From NCBI GenBank assembly GCA_002362155.1, contig DETN01000153.1:1-19636 (forward strand): a DNA stretch of 19,636 nt, read 5' to 3'. The notes beneath the pieces were generated by a model that saw only the letters and a program-made list of their open reading frames with translations, was not told the DNA's origin and did no database searches. Positions 15,666 to 19,636 of this stretch are shown in pieces. Made by a program: the position numbers and the translations under genes. The stretch is from Lachnospiraceae bacterium UBA3287 (lineage in GTDB: Bacteria > Bacillota > Clostridia > Lachnospirales > Lachnospiraceae). Every line of letters starts with the position of its first letter. Position 1 is the first letter of the stretch.

Positions 15666-15694
15666 ATTCTATCATCAAACCCGTCTGATGTCAC
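15666..15694 (-). promoter_or_regulatory. Promoter of glnS
   Basis: GTGACA (15694-15689), a 17-bp spacer and TAGAAT (15671-15666) with a TGA extended -10 element. Transcription should start near 15660, giving a leader of about 150 nt. Confidence 0.75.
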
Positions 15695-15704
15695 TCTTTA
15701 ATTG

Positions 15705-15742
15705 AAAAATCAGCACTTCCGCCCCTCCGGGGACGGAAGTGC
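15705..15742 (-). terminator. Rho-independent terminator downstream of guaB
   Basis: GCACTTCCG (15713-15721) pairs with CGGAAGTGC (15734-15742), with an inner CCCC/GGGG stem, followed on the minus strand by TGATTTTTC. It lies 57 nt after the guaB stop. Confidence 0.9.
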
Positions 15743-15799
15743 CTGGTCATTTCAGATAAAAATCGTTTATGAAAGTTCAGGTTATAAGACAGTTCCCGA

Positions 15800-17254
15800 T
15801 CAGTCAGCCACGGAATAGTTGGGAGCTTCCTTGGTGATCTGGATGTCATGAGGATGGGACTCCTTGAGGGAAGCGGCTGTGATCTTGACGAACTTGCCGT
15901 TCTTCTGGAGCTCCTTGATGTTGTGGGAGCCTGTCAGCCCCATACCGGAACGGATGCCGCCCAGCATCTGGAAGACAGTATCCTCTACGCTGCCCTTATA
16001 GGCTACGCGGCCTTCGACGCCTTCGGGAACCAACTTCTTGGCGTTCTCCTGGAAATATCTATCCTTGCTGCCGCTTTCCATGGCGGAGATGGAGCCCATG
16101 CCGCGGTAGACCTTGTACTTTCTGCCCTGATAGAGCTCGGTTGCTCCGGGGCTTTCCTCGCAGCCTGCGAACAGGGAGCCCATCATGCAGACGCTGGCGC
16201 CTGCTGCCAGGGCCTTGGTCATATCTCCGGAATACTTGATGCCGCCGTCGGCAATGACCGGGATACCGTACTTGTAAGCCACTTCATAGGCGTCCATGAT
16301 CGCGGAGATCTGGGGAACGCCGATGCCGGTGACCACGCGGGTGGTGCAGATGGAGCCGGGACCGATACCGACCTTGACAGCATCAGCGCCTGCCTCGATA
16401 AGAGCTCTTGCGCCTTCGCCCGTGGCGATGTTGCCGGCGATGACCTGCAGATCCGGATACTTCTCCTTGATCATGCGCAGGCAACGAAGCACGTTCTCGG
16501 AATGACCGTGGGAGGAATCCAGAGCGATGATGTCAACGTGGGAGTTGATCAGCTCCTGTACACGCTCCAGAACGTTGGCTGTGATGCCTACGCCTGCGCC
16601 GCACAGCAGTCTTCCCTGGGAATCCTTGGCTGCATTGGGATACTTGATGGTCTTTTCAATGTCCTTGATGGTGATCAGTCCCTTAAGGTTGTAGTTTGCG
16701 TCCACGATGGGGAGCTTTTCCTTCTTGGAAACAGCCAGGATGTGCTTTGCTTCCTCCAGACCGATGCCTTCGGGGGCTGTGACCAGGTTCTCGCTGGTCA
16801 TGACTTCACTAATCTTCTTGCTGTAGTCTGTCTCGAACTTCAGATCACGGTTGGTGATGATGCCTACCAGCTTTTTTCCCTCTGTGATCGGAACGCCGGA
16901 GATGTGGAACTTTCTCATCAGGTTCTCTGCATCCTGCAGAAGATCGTTGGGGGACAGGGAGAAGGGATCTGTGATTACGCCGTTCTCGGATCTTTTTACC
17001 TTATCGACTTCTTCTGCCTGGGCCTGGATGGACATGTTCTTGTGGATCATGCCGATGCCGCCCTGCCTTGCCATGGCGATGGCCATTCTGTATTCAGTGA
17101 CTGTATCCATGCAGGCGCTCATCATGGGGATATTCAGATGGATCTTCTTGGTCAGATCTGTGCTGAGATCAACCTCATTGGGAATAACTGTTGAGTATGC
17201 CGGAACCAGAAGTACGTCATCAAAAGTAAAGCTTTCACCGATAATAGTTGCCAT
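15800..17254 (-). CDS. guaB: Inosine-5'-monophosphate dehydrogenase
   Basis: 484 residues, the usual bacterial length, from the ATG at 17254 with AAGGAGGT 3-5 nt upstream; an in-frame ATG at 17296 has no ribosome binding site. The enzyme oxidises IMP to XMP with NAD, the first committed step to GMP. Seen: N-terminal TFDDVLLVPAYS, a tandem CBS regulatory insert at about 95-205 (ITNRDLKFE, LKGLITIKDIEK), the catalytic loop GIGPGSICTTR (C303), ADGGIKYSGD, and the flap GMGSISAMESGSKDRY. All catalytic elements are intact. It ends PNYSVAD. A GCGCGG-AAAG-CCGCGC hairpin (17273-17288) precedes the ribosome binding site. No guanine riboswitch and no convincing promoter are visible in the 144 nt upstream, so it may be co-transcribed with the membrane-protein gene before it. 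Confidence 0.97.
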   Translation of the reverse strand: MATIIGESFTFDDVLLVPAYSTVIPNEVDLSTDLTKKIHLNIPMMSACMDTVTEYRMAIAMARQGGIGMIHKNMSIQAQAEEVDKVKRSENGVITDPFSLSPNDLLQDAENLMRKFHISGVPITEGKKLVGIITNRDLKFETDYSKKISEVMTSENLVTAPEGIGLEEAKHILAVSKKEKLPIVDANYNLKGLITIKDIEKTIKYPNAAKDSQGRLLCGAGVGITANVLERVQELINSHVDIIALDSSHGHSENVLRCLRMIKEKYPDLQVIAGNIATGEGARALIEAGADAVKVGIGPGSICTTRVVTGIGVPQISAIMDAYEVAYKYGIPVIADGGIKYSGDMTKALAAGASVCMMGSLFAGCEESPGATELYQGRKYKVYRGMGSISAMESGSKDRYFQENAKKLVPEGVEGRVAYKGSVEDTVFQMLGGIRSGMGLTGSHNIKELQKNGKFVKITAASLKESHPHDIQITKEAPNYSVAD

Positions 17255-17398
17255 GTTACCTCCTTTTCCTCTGCGCGGCTTTCCGCGCGCTGCCATTTTA
17301 ATTTTGCCTGTATATAAAGCCCTGCCTGACGCGGCGTGCCTTTACGACATGTGCCTGCCCTTCCTTTAAGGGTGTTTTCAGGGTTCAGATCTCCTTCA

Positions 17399-17911
17399 TC
17401 AGTCTCTGTAGACACTGCGGGGAGCAAAGGTGCGGATGGTGGTCAGAAGCCTGTCCGCGTCCTCTCCTTCCAGTTCCAGAAGAATCTTCTTATTATTTAC
17501 CACCAGTGTGTACTGGTACTGCAGCCTGTCCTCGTAGCCCGAGGAGTAGTCTGCTGTCTCCATCTGGCGGTTCTTGTAGGAATCCAGATGCCAGGAAGAG
17601 GAGGGAGCCAGGATCTCGATCTTATCCAGGGGATAGGAGATCAGTTCCTTGCGCTTCTGCTTCTGCAGGATCTTGGCGATCCGCAGCTCCTTTTCCACGT
17701 AATCATATTCATAGTCAACGACACAGTTGAGCCACACGAAATAGGCGGCCACGCCGCAGGCGACGCCCAGGATCATGCCGATGATCGCGGCGCCCATCAG
17801 AGTCCCTAATATAACAAAACACACTGCAAGAACGATTGTGAGAACCCTCATAATCTTCAGCAGCGTGTCAGTCTTCTTATTCACAACAATTTCCAGTACT
17901 CCGATATCCAA
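17399..17911 (-). CDS. Small membrane protein, DUF6106-like
   Basis: 170 residues starting at TTG (17911), supported by GGGAGG 8 nt upstream; the next in-frame Met is residue 21, just before the membrane segments. Two adjacent hydrophobic helices span about residues 22-60, followed by a cytosolic domain with DYEYDYVEKELRIAKILQK and WHLDSYKNRQMETADYSSGY, ending in a YTLVVNNKKILLELEG strand pair. The layout resembles DUF6106, a family of unknown function seen in Lachnospiraceae; this is recalled family similarity, not tested. It sits between lysC and guaB, behind the lysC terminator. A loose promoter, TTGCAT-17-TAATAT, overlaps that terminator. It may be transcribed with guaB because nothing terminator-like separates them. 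Confidence 0.75.
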   Translation of the reverse strand: MDIGVLEIVVNKKTDTLLKIMRVLTIVLAVCFVILGTLMGAAIIGMILGVACGVAAYFVWLNCVVDYEYDYVEKELRIAKILQKQKRKELISYPLDKIEILAPSSSWHLDSYKNRQMETADYSSGYEDRLQYQYTLVVNNKKILLELEGEDADRLLTTIRTFAPRSVYRD

Positions 17912-17984
17912 CGTTTTATCCTCCCGTTTTCAGATCCTGTCATATGTGATTTTTATTGTCTGAATATTTTTAATATATTATCTC

Positions 17985-18025
17985 AGAAATAAAACAAATG
18001 CAAGCGCCGCTTTGGGCGCCTGCAT
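17985..18025 (-). terminator. Rho-independent terminator downstream of lysC
   Basis: Arms ATGCA-A-GCGCC (17998-18008) and GGCGC-C-TGCAT (18015-18025) form a stem with one mismatch. On the minus strand it is followed by TTGTTTTATTTC. It lies 60 nt after the lysC stop. Confidence 0.75.
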
Positions 18026-18085
18026 AAAAAATTTCCCAAAATGAAAGTGGTTTTTTGTCACATTTTACCCAGCAAATGTCCGGTC

Positions 18086-19408
18086 TCAGATCTGGGTCAG
18101 CACGAACATGTCGTAGATGGCCTTGACGGCTGTCTCGAAGTCGTGGTTCTCCACGCCGATGATGATGTTCAGCTCGGAGGAGCCCTGGTCGATCATACGG
18201 ACGTTGACATGAGCGTGGGCCAGGGCCGAGAAGATACGGCCGGCGGTACCCCGCATGGACTTCATGCCCCTGCCTACCACGGCGATCAGGGCCAGGTCGG
18301 ACTCAATCTCGATGGAATCGGGCTGGGCGTAGCGGTGGATGGTGGAAACGACTCTCTGTTCCTTGTGGATGAATTCATCCTCATGGACCACGATGGTCAT
18401 GGTATCGATGCCGGAGGGCATGTGCTCGAAGGAGATGTCGTTCTCTTCAAAGGCCTGCAGGACCTTTCTGCCGAAGCCCACCTCGGAGTTCATCATGGCC
18501 TTGTTGATCAGGACGGTGCAGAAGCCCGTCTTGCCCGCGATGCCGGTGATGACATAGCCGGACTTCTGGCAGGTGCTTTCCACGATCCAGGTGCCGTCCG
18601 CCTCGGGCTCGTTGGTATTGCGGATGTTGATGGGAATGCCCTCGCTCCTGACAGGGAAGATGGCATCCTCGTGCAGAACGGAAGCGCCCATGTAGGAGAG
18701 CTCTCTCAGCTCTCTGTAGGTGATGGTCTCGATCCTGACGGGATTGTTGATGATACGGGGATCGGCCACCATGAAGCCGGATACGTCCGTCCAGTTCTCG
18801 TAGACGTCGGCCCTGCAGGCGCCGGCCACGATGGAACCGGTGATGTCGGAGCCGCCTCTGGAGAAGGTCTTTACCTTTCCGTCGAAGCCCTGGCCGTAGA
18901 AGCCGGGGATGACGGCTCTGGGCACCTGGTCCAGGCGCTCTCTCATGACCTTCTTGGTCTTGTCCGCAAGAAGTACGCCGTGCTCGTCGAAGAAGATCAC
19001 CTCTGCGGCGTCGATGAACTCATAGCCCAGATATCTGGCCATGACCCTGCCGTTCAGATACTCGCCCCTGGAAGCGGCATAATCTGCCGTGGGAGACCCC
19101 TTCATGTTTTCCTCGATCAGGGCAAATTCCTGATCCAGGGAGAAATCGTCAAGGCCCAGGCCTGTGATGATGTCGTCGTATCTGCTCTTTATTTCCGCCA
19201 GGGTATCGGAAAAGTCCTTTCCTTCCTCCGCCTGGTGGAACATCCTGTAAAGAAGGTCCGTGACCTTTGTATCCTTTTTGAAACGCTTGCCGGGGGCAGA
19301 GGGCACTACATAGACGCGGGATGCGTCCGCCCGGATGATGTCGCCGACCTTTTTAAACTGTACGGCGTCCGCCAGAGAGCTGCCGCCGAATTTCACTACC
19401 TTTTTCAA
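18086..19408 (-). CDS. lysC: Aspartate kinase
   Basis: 440 residues, monofunctional length. The enzyme phosphorylates aspartate, the first step toward lysine, threonine, methionine and diaminopimelate. Seen: KKVVKFGGSSLADA at the N-terminus (kinase G-loop), VVPSAPGKRF, FSRGGSDITGSIVAG, FMVADPRII, then a regulatory region from about residue 290 (VITGIAGKTGFCTVLINKAM, IALIAVVGRGM) consistent with tandem ACT domains for feedback inhibition. The start is TTG (19408), with AGGAG close upstream; it restores the conserved MKKVVKFGGSS beginning. A GTG four codons in would cut into that strand. It begins 24 nt after the upstream probable homoserine dehydrogenase stop, so the two form an operon. Which amino acid inhibits it cannot be read from the sequence; the symbol is the generic one. 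Confidence 0.94.
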   Translation of the reverse strand: MKKVVKFGGSSLADAVQFKKVGDIIRADASRVYVVPSAPGKRFKKDTKVTDLLYRMFHQAEEGKDFSDTLAEIKSRYDDIITGLGLDDFSLDQEFALIEENMKGSPTADYAASRGEYLNGRVMARYLGYEFIDAAEVIFFDEHGVLLADKTKKVMRERLDQVPRAVIPGFYGQGFDGKVKTFSRGGSDITGSIVAGACRADVYENWTDVSGFMVADPRIINNPVRIETITYRELRELSYMGASVLHEDAIFPVRSEGIPINIRNTNEPEADGTWIVESTCQKSGYVITGIAGKTGFCTVLINKAMMNSEVGFGRKVLQAFEENDISFEHMPSGIDTMTIVVHEDEFIHKEQRVVSTIHRYAQPDSIEIESDLALIAVVGRGMKSMRGTAGRIFSALAHAHVNVRMIDQGSSELNIIIGVENHDFETAVKAIYDMFVLTQI

Positions 19409-19432
19409 ATCTCCTAACCTCTTTATGACTGA

Positions 19433-19636
19433 TTATTTGCCAAGGTCCAGTAAACGGATCCTGTTTTTCAGAGTTTTAAGACTCCTGGTCTTTCTTTCGA
19501 ATTCCGCCTCGGTCTGCTCTTCCGTCACGAAGGCGAATTCGCCTTCCATGCCTTCCGCCAGCACCTCCTGGGCGCCGCGGAAAAGAGCCATGGCCAGTTC
19601 CTTCTCGGAACTGTCCACGCGGACGAAGAACTGTCT
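19433..19636 (-). CDS. hom: C-terminal end of a probable homoserine dehydrogenase (ACT domain)
   Basis: Only the last 67 codons are present; the 5' part is beyond the window edge. The visible part, starting RQFFVRVDSSEKEL and containing GEFAFVTEEQTEAEFERK then LKNRIRLLDLGK, has the size and strand-helix pattern of a C-terminal ACT domain. Homoserine dehydrogenases of Clostridia end this way and usually precede aspartokinase. Its immediate neighbour is lysC, 24 nt downstream. Another ACT-domain protein is possible, so the name rests mostly on context. Confidence 0.5.
   Translation of the reverse strand, partial: RQFFVRVDSSEKELAMALFRGAQEVLAEGMEGEFAFVTEEQTEAEFERKTRSLKTLKNRIRLLDLGK

Overview
The window looks like chromosomal DNA of a moderately GC-rich Bacillota, class Clostridia and most probably Lachnospiraceae. 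This rests on the genes themselves: an AddAB nuclease instead of RecBCD, strong GGAGG-type ribosome binding sites, TTG starts, a VTC/DUF4956 pair, a glutaminyl-tRNA synthetase with VTGKR in place of the usual KMSKS-like motif, and a DUF6106-like membrane protein. The family assignment is inference; no rRNA or tRNA is present to confirm it. Almost every gene is on the minus strand. The exception is one TetR-type regulator.

Reading the minus strand from right to left: (a) the end of a probable homoserine dehydrogenase is followed after 24 nt by aspartokinase (lysC), closed by a terminator; (b) a small two-helix membrane protein; (c) guaB (IMP dehydrogenase) and its terminator; (d) glnS, with a promoter, a roughly 150-nt leader able to form mutually exclusive hairpins, and a terminator; (e) an orphan CRISPR array of nine 37-nt repeats with an AT-rich leader and no cas genes; (f) an A-rich, T-poor noncoding stretch and the plus-strand TetR gene, which appears leaderless and has a palindrome over its -10 box; (g) a divergently transcribed, membrane-anchored Ala/Glu-rich protein; (h) a uracil permease with a long structured leader; (i) addB-addA, preceded by an extended -10 promoter overlapped by a LexA-like SOS box; (j) a polyphosphate-polymerase-like VTC gene followed by DUF4956, preceded by an 11-bp-period direct repeat.

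Most of the window is housekeeping: amino-acid and purine biosynthesis, tRNA charging, uracil uptake and recombination repair. The accessory part lies between about 10.7 and 13.7 kb. The least explained signals are the CRISPR array of unassigned type and its leader, the glnS leader, the SOS-like control of addBA, and the leaderless self-regulated TetR gene. No new multi-gene defence system can be seen. The array is the only defence-type locus, and its effector genes must lie elsewhere if they exist.
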